This document shows positions 12,214-24,095 of a DNA stretch of 64,000 nucleotides, piece after piece. Below the pieces are notes generated by a model that did not search any database, was not told the origin of the DNA, and saw only the letters and a program-made list of their open reading frames with translations. Source of the DNA: Triglochin maritima (taxonomy: Eukaryota > Streptophyta > Magnoliopsida > Alismatales > Juncaginaceae); contig OY821770.1 of assembly GCA_963682175.1 (NCBI GenBank), forward strand, positions 14,104,501-14,168,500, given 5' to 3'. The translations under genes were made by a program, and so were the position numbers. The first letter of the stretch is position 1; every line of letters starts with the position of its first letter.

Positions 12214-12299
12214 GTTATCAAAGTTTTCTTTCACATACATTCTCAATGTATAAAACATTAATAACTAGGGTAACCTTCCTAAATCACCTATCAAGCCAA

Positions 12300-14700
12300 T
12301 CTACATGGATCCTCGGATCCATGGACTCGAAATATATTTCGTCTCTTAGCTTGGTATTAAGGTTTGTTGAATGGATCAGTTGTGTCACTGTTGTGTCCAC
12401 CTATTCATTTATTTTGTCTTTCGTTGGTGGTTGAGTTAGCTGTAGTGATATTACTCCTAACTACACTAGCTCATACCTCCACCTTTGATAATGATGACGC
12501 ATCATCACTCCAACCTCTTATTGTCTAGAATTCCTATAAGAATTGCATCAAAACAGCCATCGGCTATTTTCTCCTTTGTCTTCCATAAACAAGAACTTTA
12601 TCTTTAGTCCGGTTAAGGTACTTCAGAATATTCTTGACCGCAATCCTATGATTAGGACTTGCGTTGGATTAGTGACCTCTTGTCACGTTTAGAGCATACG
12701 AGATATTGAGTCTTGTGCAAGCCATTGTGTACATGGTCCTTCCTTTTGCCGAAGCATAAGTGATACCTTCATGTACTCCAAGTCTTTGTGTGATTGAGCA
12801 CATTGAGACTTCTTGAGTTGCACACCTATACTCATACTTATTGGCATATTGTCCATATCGGAATTGTTCACCCTGAACATTTCAAAGACCTTGTCAATGT
12901 ATACACGTTGACTTAGACCAATGAGTATATGAGATGTATCTCTTTATATCTTGATAATCAAGATGTATTGAGCCTCACTCACATCTTTTCATTGAACATA
13001 CTGATTTCAATGAAATTTCTCGTCTGCTAATGCAAAGGTATATGATTGCTCATGAGCAATATGTCATCGACATATAAGATCAGAAGTACTACATGGCTCC
13101 CACTAATCTCCTTGTATATACAAGGTACTCCTTTACTTTGAATGAAGTGAATTTTCCTCACCTCTTCGTCAAAGCGTTTGTTCCAACTCCTCGATGCTTG
13201 CTTCAATCCATAAATGGATTCTCGAAACTTGCATTTCTTCTCGCTACTATTTGGATCATCAAAACCTTGAGGTTGTACCATGTACATATCCTCCTCCAAG
13301 TTCCTGTTTAAGGAACGCCATTTTGATATCCATTTTCCATATCCCACAATTGAGAAATGCGGTAATAGTGAGCATAATCCGAATAGATTTTAATATGACA
13401 ACTTCTCAAAAATTTCATCAAAGTCAATTTCTTGAATTTGAGTATAACTTTTGCCACAAGCCTTGCTTTGTAGGTTGTCAAGTTACTATCCATGTCTATC
13501 TTCCTCCTAAAAGTTCATTTATACCAAATGATATTTTCTCTTGAGGAAGGCTAATCAAGTTTCATACTTGATGATCATACATGGATTCTACTTCGGATTC
13601 CATGGCTTTTAACCATAGTTTGGAGTCTTTTCTATTGCTTCTCGGAAGGTCGAGGGATCATTTGGTATCTAGTACCATGATCTCATGAAGTCCCACATAC
13701 TTATTGGGTTTCTTCCTTTCCCTCATTGACCTTCTTAGTTCTTTTGGTTCTTCTCGTGTCTCTCGAACTTCTTCCACAATTTCTTGAGGAATAGGTTCAT
13801 GTTCGACTCTCGAACGCACACTAGGTGAGGATGACTGAGATTCTCTCACAATTTCTTGTAAGGATCTCTCGCTCATGCTCCCACTAACCAAATGAATCTC
13901 GGTTGGGCCTTCATGATTTTGAATGCAACATTCACATCATGATCTTGTAGAGTATCTTGAGTTTCCTCAAGCTCAACTCTACTCCCACTACTTTTCTCTC
14001 TTTTCCAGAAATTCCAGAAAAACCATATCTCTCTCTACAATCTTTCAATTGGAGGTGATATACCAAAAGTAGCATCCTCTTGTCACACGAGGACAACCTA
14101 TAAAGAAGCACTTAATCCGTTTTTGGTTGAAGTTTGGTCGACATCAATTTCTCGACGTAGACCTCACAACCCCAAATCTTGAGAAAGTTGAGCTTAGGTG
14201 TCTTTCAACTCCATAGCTCATAAACTATTTTCTCCACGGATTTGGATGGAACATTATTTAGTGAGTTTGTCATTATTTGTAGTGCATAATTCTAAAAGTA
14301 AATCGGCAATTTAAATTGACTCATTATTGATCGAACCATGTCGAGCAATATCCTATTCCTACTTTAGGAATGAGTCAAATTAGGTATCCTAAGCACTCAC
14401 CCCTACGAACCGTTCATAGAGACTCGATATTCTTGTTGAGTCGGTTCATTACTTCATCCTCGAATTCCTTGAACTTGTCAAAGAATTCACTTTTGCTTCC
14501 CATTAGACAAATATAGTCATAATGACTATAGTTGTCTGTGAACAAAATGAAGTACCTTAAACCGTCTCTTGCACTTGTACTTATCGGACCACATACATTA
14601 GAATGTATCATATCCAATTAGTTATTCGTTTTCGTTCCTTTCTTCTTGAAAAGTCTCTTGGTCATTTATTTGACCAATCCGATAGTGCTACAAGATCGTA
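12300..14700 (-). pseudogene. Decayed Copia pol: integrase, RT and RNase H region
   Basis: Copia pol pieces appear in order along the minus strand, in different frames. An integrase-core stretch is at 14414-14617 (GPISTSARDGLRYFILFTDN). The integrase-RT linker is at 13658-13891. RT follows at about 13308-13493 (KARLVAK start) and 13027-13347, with the catalytic YVDD at 13063-13074. The RT/RNase H connection is near 12690-12880 and 12570-12660 (AVKNILKYLNRTKD). Frames are broken many times, so no functional enzyme can be made. Confidence 0.9.
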
Positions 14701-15049
14701 TCATTCACGTGAGTTATCTTAGTTTCTCTTTTGTTATTGTTTGTTTGAGTTTGTTCATTATTTATTTCAATCAAATAGAAATCATTCCATATGAATGTAT
14801 TTGCATAGAAAATTCCATTCTTCGATATAGACAAGCAAGAATTAAAATATTTATTAAAATTTATCCATATCCAAAACTTGATACAGAATAGTTCTTGCTA
14901 ATCGAAGGTACATAACAAACATTCTACAAAGCATAAATTTAAATCACTAGACTATTGAAGTTCCATAGAATCTTGTACAATCGCAGCGATGCTTGTACTA
15001 TTTCCAATCTTCAATATCATCTCGTTCTCCACGAGTTCCTTCCTATCCT

Positions 15050-16021
15050 TCAATAGCTGCACATCAAAATTATGTGAGCACAAGATCCGGTAACCATTAC
15101 CAAATCAAGGATAGAGGTGATTAAATTTATTTCAATAACAAACATACCTATGGCGCTTCTCGGGCGCCTACGTTCAATCATCCCATTTTCAAGGTCTTCC
15201 TTGTACTTGGGGCAATTCGGTCGGATGTGTCCATTTTCACCGCAGTGAAAGCACTCCGTGTTGGGAGTTGGAGATTTGAAAGATTTCCCCCTTGAGGCAC
15301 TCCCATGAGTACCTCCCACTCCCTTGCTCTTGATTGACGTATCTTTGGTAAATTTGCATTTACCTTTGTTGATCTTTTTGCTCTTCTTATGGATAGCAAG
15401 GACCTCATGGTCCCTACTCTTGCCCATATCAAGTTCAGCTGTTTTGAGAGCGTTGTGAAGCTCCTCAAGACTCACCCCTTTTTCACGCACATGATAGTGC
15501 ATCACAAAATCCTTAAAGGACGGGGCTAGAGAGCCAAGAATTAGATCTTCGGCAATGTCCACTGACATTGGAGAAGAGAGCTTCGACAACTTCTCAAGGT
15601 ATCCTTGCATCGTGAGAAAATGCATGGATACCGATGTTCCCTCCGCCATATAGCACCTTGTGAGTGCGATGGTGGTCTTATAGCGCTCCTTTCGGGCACT
15701 ATCCATGAACATCTTGGTTAGAGCCTCCACGGTCTTCTTGGGTTTTGAATCCAAGTATTTCGCTTGAAGCGAGTCACCCATGGATGCTAGTATAAGACCG
15801 TGAACTTGGTTCTCTTGGTCTTCCCACTTGGCTATCACCTCTTTCTCTTTATCGGTTGCCTTCTCATTTAATTTTGGGATTTCACCATCCAAAATATGAG
15901 ATAGTTTTTCAAACCTCAACACGATATTAAGATTGAGTTGCCATTTCATGAAGTTTGAGCCATCATTTTGCAAAGGGTTCTTTTCGATCATAGATCGCAC
16001 AATTGGTTGGATATTTGACAT
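15050..16021 (-). CDS. Copia gag protein, intact open frame
   Basis: The ATG chosen at 16019-16021 starts MSNIQPIVRS. A longer frame runs back to 16141, but its extra N-terminus is hydrophobic and unlike gag. The protein has a Copia gag N-terminal region (SNFMKWQLNLNIVLR...), a central domain with ERYKTTIALTRCYMAEGTSV and LILGSLAPSF blocks, a basic Lys/Ser-rich stretch, and one CCHC zinc knuckle (CFHCGENGHIRPNC, 15212-15253). Downstream it reads into a protease-like VIEINLITS segment whose catalytic D-T/S-G is degraded (VTGSCAHI). Gag packages the element RNA into cytoplasmic particles. An open gag beside a ruined pol is notable. Confidence 0.85.
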   Translation of the reverse strand: MSNIQPIVRSMIEKNPLQNDGSNFMKWQLNLNIVLRFEKLSHILDGEIPKLNEKATDKEKEVIAKWEDQENQVHGLILASMGDSLQAKYLDSKPKKTVEALTKMFMDSARKERYKTTIALTRCYMAEGTSVSMHFLTMQGYLEKLSKLSSPMSVDIAEDLILGSLAPSFKDFVMHYHVREKGVSLEELHNALKTAELDMGKSRDHEVLAIHKKSKKINKGKCKFTKDTSIKSKGVGGTHGSASRGKSFKSPTPNTECFHCGENGHIRPNCPKYKEDLENGMIERRRPRSAIGMFVIEINLITSILDLVMVTGSCAHIILMCSY

Positions 16022-17511
16022 TTCTACAAAATAAATTATATAGGTTTTAATGCCAATTTTATGTTTTAATACATACATATATATATCGAATATGATGTAA
16101 ATACTGCAAATAAAATCTTGCCCGTAAATGCAGTAATCCAAGATCCCATCAATTGTAATATAGACTAGCTAAGGGCTATCGAATACATTACAACATCAAG
16201 GTAAGAAAACATTTTCTAATCACAACCTTTTTGAATTTTAGCAACATTTAGCATCTTCAAACTTTTGTGACTCTTGTCGTTTTAATTATGAGGGAATGCG
16301 ACCTATCCTCGTAAGAAAAACTTTTTCCCAAAACCGAGCGAGGGCTCTAGGTAATGTTAAGAAAACTTATTTTCATTTGATACGAGATACGTTTATCTAT
16401 TGTATTCACAACTAAACATACTTGGGGTTCACTAGGGTGAAACACACCTCATATATTTAATTGTGGCACAACAACAGACAACCTTTATATCTCCCACTAT
16501 TCCCAAAGATAGAGGGAGCTATCTCCCGCTAAGGACGAGCAGAGTATCCCTTGATCAATGGCTGCTAGTGGATGAAATAAGAAGGAAAACTATTCTTAAT
16601 TTTTGTTGGACAATTTTAACATGTGATTTTGAATTTTAGTTTATCATGCATATTAAAATTGATACACATCCTAACATTCATCATTCATCACATGCATAGC
16701 AGAAATTATAAAAACAGAAATTAAACATTCACACAATCCACATCGTGTGAGTTTATATGTTCCCTTCGATCCTCGATCCTCGATCCACGATCCTCGATCC
16801 TCGATCGATGTGCTACAGCGGCGACTTCCTCTTGCACCGGAGATGTAGATTTTACAGAAAATAAACATGCTCCTCACATTCGATAAAAACCGACTAGTGC
16901 AAGTCCTATGTAAAAACCTCTCATATGCAAATGCAACTATCTAAAAGATGGAAATAGAGAGAATTTTGGCTTTTACATACATAAGCCCCTGTATTATAAT
17001 AATAACATACATTCACAATCGCTGATTTGGAACATATAAACTCACAATTCCTGCAAAAACAACTCGAGCATCCATGCACGCAATATCGCTATAAACTATG
17101 CAATCTAGTTTATCAAGCATCTAGAATCTCAAACAATTCTTTGAAAAATGTTTTGAAATCCATTAAAAACATTTTTCATGCATCCATAGTTCAAAAATTA
17201 ATTATGAACCGCTGTCCATCCAATTTCCAATGGAAAGATGAATCGCAGTTTTTTCGGTTTTGTTGATTCTCTTACAAAATAATCGTTTATACTTAAAACG
17301 AAATTATTGCAAGTTAGACTTATGTCCAAATCATAATTCTAGTAATTTCATGACATGTTTTAAACATTCAAAATATTTAAAATGAATTATTACAAAGAAT
17401 TATTTCAACAAACATTTAAAGACCGAAAAACCGGTAAAACGAATTGTTTAAATCCTAGATGGTAAACTAAATTTGTTTACAGCCATGAATCATAAGAAAA
17501 TTGAACCCTAA
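16022..17511 (-). other. 5' leader of the Copia element
   Basis: About 1.5 kb between primer site and gag start, with no coding signal. It contains a 7-bp tandem repeat (about six CGATCCT-type units) at 16766-16810. Leaders of this kind normally carry packaging and dimerisation signals. Confidence 0.6.
16766..16810 (-). repeat. 7-bp tandem repeat in the Copia leader
   Basis: Consecutive CGATCCT units with one CGATCCA variant, ending in CGATCGATG. On the transcribed strand this is a purine-rich GGATCGA repeat. Confidence 0.85.
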
Positions 17512-17523
17512 GCTCTGATACCA
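17512..17523 (-). promoter_or_regulatory. Primer binding site, tRNA-iMet
   Basis: Minus strand reads TGGTATCAGAGC one base inside the 5' LTR. This is the standard plant primer site complementary to the 3' end of initiator methionine tRNA, and it fixes the element's orientation. Confidence 0.95.
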
Positions 17524-17524
17524 C

Positions 17525-19567
17525 TGTAGGATTTCATGTTTAATTATACATATATATTTTTTGAATTTTCATGTATAATAATGATCAATTTTTAATTTTA
17601 TAGAATCTATTGCATGCATCGGTTTGTTTTAACAAACTAGTTTCAAAAACTCTATTAAAACAAACATAAAGGAGCTCCGAAATTCATACCTAGAAGTTCT
17701 CTAAAACTTCTCGAAGATTCAGAGACCGTTGGGATGCTCCTCGCTGCGCCGGATGCCTCCGAGTATTCACCAAACTCTAAACAAGATCGGAAAGAGGGAA
17801 GCTAGTCTCTCAATCTCCGATTGGGTTTAGAATCCAATTACTAACCCCTCTTTAATTCTCTTGAGAAGATGATCTCTCTAGAACTAAGACTAAACTTAAG
17901 AATTTCGTGGAGAATTATGGAGAGAGAATTTTTGCACAAGAGATAATGAATAAAATTAAGGAGGTAATGAGATAACCTTGTATTTATAGGTTCTCTCCAA
18001 ATTACCTATTCATGTGCAACCTCTTGCCCATGATTCCATGCAAAATTCCATCTAACCATCCATTATTTATTAATAAATAATATTAGCCACGAATTAAATC
18101 AATTATGGACCAATTCCATGCATGATCTAATTAATTCTTAAATTAATTCTGCATAAAACCGTCTGGACCGGTCGACCGTTCAAGGTGCGGTCGACCGCTC
18201 GAACCAATGTTTCGGTCGACCGTTCAACATTCGGTCGGCCGTTCGTAATAGGAATTATTCCATCGCAATGTTCAGTCGACCGACCGATCACTTTCGGTCG
18301 ACCGTTCGAACAGATGAAAATTCCCTGTTATCGGTCGAGACTCGTCCGGTCGACCGTGCCCTACCGGTCGACCGTTTACTGCTATCCGGTCGACCGTTCG
18401 AGCACTCTTTTGCAGACTTGTCAAATTTCGGTTTAACCCCTACAAAATTTGACATTTCGGGATTAGTAGTAAATTCACAACTTATGTAACATATTATCCT
18501 ATGTAATGATCAATCATTACACCCCATAATATTGACATCACATATGAATTTAATTTAGATTCTAATTATGTTATTAATCACAACAAAATCTTGATTTTGC
18601 TCGTTCACCCCATGTGTCATATTTTCTACATGAAACCCGACACATCTTATGAACTCAAAATCCCCATTCCTTGTTTCCTAGTTTTGTGGTGTGACCTATG
18701 GGAGGATCTAAACTAGGTTGGCAGTGATATTAAGAGCTTAATATCACAAGCTATAAGCGGTATCTAGCTACACATTATAGCTCCCAATTAGTTAGATGTC
18801 TTAATTCCACTCGAACCAAAACCCGATCCATTTAGTGATGGCGTGCACCACTCGTGTCTGTCCCTTGCCTCATGATATTAAGAATACACACAAAGTAGTA
18901 TTGTGTCATCTTTGTCTTAGTATTCATTTCTTGATCTCTTTAAGCTAGTTATAAATATGTGACTTAACTCAAATCACATTGTGCACATTATAACTTTGCT
19001 TTATCAAGGGGCCCACTAATATCATCACTCAATTAAGAGGGGCAATGATAGTCTTTTGACTAACTATCTTCTCCAACAAAAGTTGTACTTAACCAACCAA
19101 TGCCTTTACACTACACTGATCGATAGTTCAAGACACTGATCTAATTAAGTATTCCTTAAGTGATTAGATATAAGTCTCATATCAAAGGACCAAAGACACA
19201 GTAAAATATTAATGACACAGAAACACATTTCTATAATATTTTACTTATTAGGTCTATTTAGTATACAAAAGTAATATTTTCCTCTTTTGCATACCCGTGT
19301 TGTCACTCACTTGTAGAGCTACAATGATCTATGACCAACACGACAATCTTAACTCGGTAATTAATGTTCCATGTTAATTACCATGATTGCGAATATCTTT
19401 TGTTTTATGTAAACCAATATCTTTTAGAGCTCTACGGTTAAGGACCAAGAGCCTCTTCCTTAACACTTCTAAAAGACGAATAACATAAACAATGAACAAA
19501 ATGATTTCTCATTCAATTCATAATAATTGACATTTAAAAGTAAAACTTTTAGAACACATTCCCTTCA
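17525..19567 (-). repeat. 5' LTR of the Copia element
   Basis: 2,043 bp with TG...CA ends. It differs from the left LTR at scattered single bases and by one small length change near 18610-18630 (left copy about 11240-11270). Its palindrome array is at 18166-18400. Confidence 0.95.
18166..18400. repeat. CGGTCGACCG palindrome array in the Copia 5' LTR
   Basis: Same array as in the partner LTR. One core is mutated (CAGTCGACCG near 18272) and one flank differs (CCGTTCGAG instead of CCGTTGGAG). Confidence 0.9.
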
Positions 19568-19572
19568 AAATG

Positions 19573-20289
19573 ATCCTCCAAATGATCTCTAAACACAATA
19601 ATATATTAACATAGCATCACTTAGCAAGACAAATTGGTTAACTTGTGGTCACATAAAAGAGAACATTCAGAAACATCAACAAACATTCCATTTGAAAACC
19701 ATCTTGTGATCATTCACAATAAAAACTGAAACTCCAACACATACTTGTGATCATCCCAATCCACCACCACGGCTCGTACAAGTACGAATACCCTCCAGAT
19801 CCTGCATAAATCACACAAAACAATACAAAATGAGAACTAACATGAACAATTAATCCAAAACACAAAAAACCAACAAACTAAACACGAAGAATCAACCAAA
19901 ACACCCCAAATAAAAAAACCCTCCATACTTCCCTCTCCACCATCCCTTCCATCGCTCCAAACAGACTCACCTCTCTCAAAACAAACAAACAAACACCACC
20001 AACTTCTTCCTCTCGAAATCAACACACAAAAGAAGAAAAGACACAATAGAATCCAATAGTAGTACCTCGTCAATGATATGGAGGCAGCTTTGATACGAGA
20101 GAAGGTGGAGACGATGAGGAGAAGAGGCGGACACGAGGAGGTGCGACGGGAGGAGACGCGATTGGAGGTAGTGGAGGCGGCACAACTGCATGGGATAAGG
20201 TTAGGGTTTTCCTGGGGAAGAAAAAGGTTTATATACCACTGGGTAAATTGTATAACAATAACATACTTTTACATATTACATATTACTTT
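19573..20289. other. Internal hAT sequence, right half
   Basis: Continuation of the hAT element after the Copia insertion. On the minus strand 19837-20191 is pyrimidine-rich and resembles an untranslated leader. No transposase domain was recognised. Confidence 0.5.
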
Positions 20290-20536
20290 TACATGTTACG
20301 TGGATCTCGTGTCTATCATGTATTGTGTACACCTGATATACATGATTCCTTATCGTGTATGCTATCGTGTATTTCGTGTATGGACCATTATACCTGAACC
20401 CGACCCAATAAGGATTCGTGTATCGTGTCGTGTATGCTTATCGTGCATTCGTGTACAGGTTCTTGTACCCATATACTAAATTATCGTGTCGTGTCTGTGT
20501 CGTGTTATCGTGTCGTGTCTGATTTTGACAGGTCTA
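20290..20536 (-). repeat. Right subterminal TCGTG array of the hAT element
   Basis: Dense TCGTGT/CGTGTCGTG motifs end at the right TIR, the inverted counterpart of the left array. Confidence 0.85.
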
Positions 20537-20544
20537 CCTTCTAT

Positions 20545-22642
20545 GCTCACAATAAAAGCTATATACCATAACAAAAGAATTTTACTATCAACTTAAAGAA
20601 TTTTGATTCTTGTAACAATTATAAGATTACCAAAATCTAAACCCAATGGCCCAACCAATAATTTCAGGTCGAGCCCAACAGGACCACCCGCTTCAGCTTG
20701 GTTTACAAAACAGAGGCTGAAGAAATGATTTTCACACCTTTTACTCTTTTCTCTTCTCTAACGAGTGTATGGTGTTTATGTGGAAAAGCATCGCAAAAAG
20801 CTTCCAAACTAGTGGGCCTAACTGGTTTGTGTCGGAAATTATGTCATGAAATATAATGTTCTTATAGTAACCTTAGCTATATCAGTATGTCTGAACATCA
20901 AGTGGAATCTTATTGATTGAATTCAGTTTAAGTTGACTGTGTAGTTATTCGAGACAAGAGTAATTTAGCAATAAGACTAGAGTTTGTAGATGTTAGAATG
21001 ATAGGAACTTCCATGTTAAATCCATTTCAAACCTGATTAATTGACTCAACGGAACCAAAGTGATTGATTTATATAATGTGAGTTCGTAAATCGAACCCCA
21101 GTCCTTAGTTAGAGTTTTACCGTTTGACCAATTTATAAGTTAAGATGGAAATTCAGCCATAACCGTGGTAATATTCTTCAATGTGATATCATCATGTTAT
21201 ACATACTGGAATTTACAGTTACTTTTAACTACTTTTTTGTTGTTGTATGTTTACAGAATAAAGCGCCTGCTTTGGTGTGAATAATGATAAAGATGAGTAC
21301 AAACGGATTAAATATGGAGTGTGTATATATATTTGCATGTCTATTTGTTTTTGAAATGCAACTCGAGAGTGGCTACCGACCAATGCAAGATAGATATCCT
21401 TGGACATGGATTTGAAGATTAAAAACATAAAGATTGATTTACTTATCATTGAGAACGGATGCTAGCTTGCCTCTTGTACTCATAAATAATACCAGGCTTT
21501 TGTATTTATTATATTAATTATGTATATTTCGTCATAACATATTTACTTTTCTAAGCTATAAATCATACCAATTCTTAAATTTTCCTCTTAAACTTTCTTC
21601 TATAAGAATGTTCATGAAAATATATGTAGATGTATACGCAAAAAGCATCACTTAACAATGGGAACTCTAGAACATAATAAGGTATTAAGGTTGAGAGACC
21701 CCACGTACCTTTCAGATTTAACAGACAATAACTCTCACACAGAAAGGAACATGTACCGTATACTCATTCCACTATCGAACCTTGTCCACCACAAAAAGAA
21801 GAAAAGAGAAAGAAAGCAAGCATGAAAGAAGCTTGTTCCAACAAGGTGAGGTCACTCACTCATTGGATCCCCAAGTCCAAATATTCCGATCCACGCCACA
21901 CTTGACTGACCTCTTTATCAATCTATCATCACATAAAATAAAATAGGGGATTTTGCAAGATTGTCCTTGTACAAGTACTATTTTGAATCCTCTTATTTTA
22001 AATTATATTTTGTAAAAGTTAATTACAAACCATTTGTTACCAATTTCCTTCTAATTCTATATATTTTCTCCCCAAAAATTAAGCTATCAAGTTGGCAATA
22101 CTTATTACAAAACATGTAAAAAATATCTACCTCTCTGTTTATCTGAGTCCATTGGCAAAATAAATTCTACTCTCACGGTCCAAATTGCGTCTACTATACT
22201 GCAAGCACCTTCTACTTATCCTTTCCTACTATAGGGTTGTTTCCAAAAGAGGAAGGCAATTGAGAGGTTTTTAATTTTCACATTTCATTAGGAAAACGCA
22301 TGTAAATTAAGGGGAGAATTTTCACATATAGACTTTTGAAGCCTCCAGAAAATAATACTGAGAATTGGGAAGAATATCTACAAATACCACCATTGGAAAG
22401 AACATTTTGCAAGAAAACCCAAAATAATAGTTTACCAATCCAAGGATCAGTGGGCAGCTAGCAGTGATGAACAAGAGTTGCATTCCGTCCATTCCAACCA
22501 CCCTTTGTCAAAAGGCAGACCAACCATTTCTGTCCATGCAGATGCTGAAACAAACCTGGCATCTAAATCCAACTCACCAAACATAGACACAAGCTTTAGT
22601 GTCTTCCAAAGTAACGTAAGGCTGTACTCATCCCCATTCCTT
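20545..22642. other. Intergenic, no feature recognised
   Basis: AT-rich with only short frames. A tRNA-like B-box half at 21088-21099 (minus) was considered as a SINE and not accepted. Confidence 0.5.
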
Positions 22643-22795
22643 CTAATCTTCTGTTACAAGAACAGAGACCGGAGTCATAAAGGTGGGATGAAGTGAATTG
22701 GTGATGAACTCAGCCACCTCTGGGTCACATGAATATCTTGCCAAAGGCTGCACCATCTTTTCGTTGGTCTGGCCACCTTGCTTTATTGGTTGAGA
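22643..22795 (-). other. Exon-like open stretch, unknown
   Basis: About 50 codons are open on the minus strand and end at TAG (22643-22645). The peptide includes MVQPLARYSCDPEVAEFITN, which has protein-like composition. A few bases upstream in the same frame there is a TGA. A possible splice donor (GTAACAG) overlaps the end. I do not recognise the family. It may be a gene fragment or chance. Confidence 0.25.
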
Positions 22796-22984
22796 TCACC
22801 AAGCCAACCCTATGGCTGTTTTTATGGTATTGCTATACTGTATATATCGAAATATAATGGTAATGTTATCTGAATTTTGTAATTTAAATATACGGAATCG
22901 GTTATTTCATTGATTTATATTGTTCAATTCATTAGACAAAAAATACAACCTAATTTGTTTAATTCCTTTGATTTCTACCGAGAC

Positions 22985-22987
<3 letters not shown>

Positions 22988-23034
<47 letters not shown>
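22988..23034 (+). repeat. (TA)n microsatellite
   Basis: About 23 uninterrupted AT repeats, followed by a short GT/CA stretch. Confidence 0.95.
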
Positions 23035-23041
<7 letters not shown>

Positions 23042-23160
23042 GACACACACATGTATAATCCATAAACTTCATCTATCTACTACTTACCTATGTTAAGAAT
23101 ATTGATTTCCTCGTATATGTTACTAGTCCTTCAATGATCTTATTATATGCACATGCTATT

Positions 23161-23898
23161 TGTAATATCCTAAACCCTCATTAGGGGTTAAGTGGAGTTT
23201 AGGTGTTGGTTTCCCTTGGGAGAGAGAAAGTGGTATGGGAGGTAGGGTGAGTTGACTTGATTTGATGGACCGACCGGGCGACGACCCCTAGGGTGATTAA
23301 CCACGTTTGATTCAGATCTGATTTTTATGACTCAGAACTTGCGAACACCCCTCACTGAACCCCATGTTTAGTATAGTCGTGTGCGGGGAGCGTCGCGTAC
23401 TGTTCTGTAAGACCGTATGTGTCTACGGTGGGTCTCTGAGGGAGACCCGATGATGATTATCAGATTGATGTCTTGTGTTACCCTTCGGGGGAACTGTTTT
23501 CCTTACTGTTGTTGACATGACATGCTACTAGTATGATAAGTTCATGATTGTACTGTGAATTCATATAGGTGATCTTGGCATACAGGGTTTCCTTATGGAA
23601 ATTCAAGCATTGTTGTTACATGTTTTATTTTAGGACCGCAGTAGGTCCAATTGGATAGTGACCACGGGCGCGCGCATTTTAGGATCGGGATCCTCTCTTT
23701 CGGACTATTTGAGTCCGTCATGATTACTTGTACTGGTTTTTTGTTATATCTGATAATCATATATTTTTCGCAAACTCTTATGTAATATGGTGCACCATTT
23801 GAATTTTTTATTTGAGTAACATGCCCACCTTTTGATGATCTGTCTCTCATGATTGTTAAATGTAATTTTAAAATTTTCTGTTGTTTCGGGATGTTACA
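23161..23898 (+). mobile_element. Solo LTR of a Gypsy (chromovirus-like) element
   Basis: 738 bp from TGTAATATCC to GATGTTACA, flanked by the perfect 5-bp duplication CTATT at 23156-23160 and 23899-23903. No internal region lies nearby, so it is the product of LTR-LTR recombination. The ends (TGTAATA...TTTCGG..GTTACA) and an internal GGGTTCCTTATGGAAATTCA-like block resemble the LTR of the young Gypsy element at 38431-46863, but it is a different, shorter family. It lacks the palindrome array. Confidence 0.9.
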
Positions 23899-23903
23899 CT
23901 ATT

Positions 23904-24095
23904 ACTTACATAAGGAGTAGTTGGGAAAATAATAGACATGAACTGTGAAGACAAATCTACAAAGATAACAATATGAACCACACATATATAGTTGAGATTC
24001 GACGTGGGTACTTGTGGTAATCTAGAACCATACATGGTTTCCTATTCTATATCAACCAATGACTTGTGAACTTGCTAATCAATCTTAACACCTGA
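23904..24095. other. Intergenic, no feature recognised
   Basis: Short stretch between the solo LTR and the CACTA terminus. Nothing recognisable. Confidence 0.4.

Larger units (their letters stand above)
10158..19567 (-). mobile_element. Ty1/Copia LTR retrotransposon, intact ends, decayed pol
   Basis: The element is 9,410 bp, flanked by the 5-bp duplication AAATG at 10153-10157 and 19568-19572. Transcription is on the minus strand, so the 5' LTR is on the right. It has a tRNA-iMet primer site, an intact gag frame, degenerate integrase and RT pieces in Copia order (integrase before RT), and a polypurine tract next to the left LTR. The two ~2.04-kb LTRs differ at roughly 15-20 positions by eye (about 1%), so insertion was recent. 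It lies inside the hAT element, which is therefore older. Confidence 0.95.
8919..20536. mobile_element. hAT-type DNA transposon, non-autonomous, split by a Copia insertion
   Basis: The left end TAGGTCTGTCAA (8919-8930) and right end TTGACAGGTCTA (20525-20536) are inverted repeats matching at 10 of 12 bases. They are flanked by a perfect 8-bp duplication, CCTTCTAT, at 8911-8918 and 20537-20544. Eight-base duplications and this TIR form are diagnostic of hAT elements. Both ends carry dense CGTGTCGTGT-type subterminal motifs. Removing the nested Copia (10158-19567 plus one AAATG) leaves about 2.2 kb. No transposase frame was recognised in it, so it needs a transposase supplied in trans. Confidence 0.9.

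Noticed and set aside
21080..21150. tRNA-derived SINE on the minus strand (A-box-like TGGTCAAACGG and B-box-like GGTTCGATTT)
   Set aside because: Box spacing is too short, no tail or target duplication was seen, and only partial motif matches exist.
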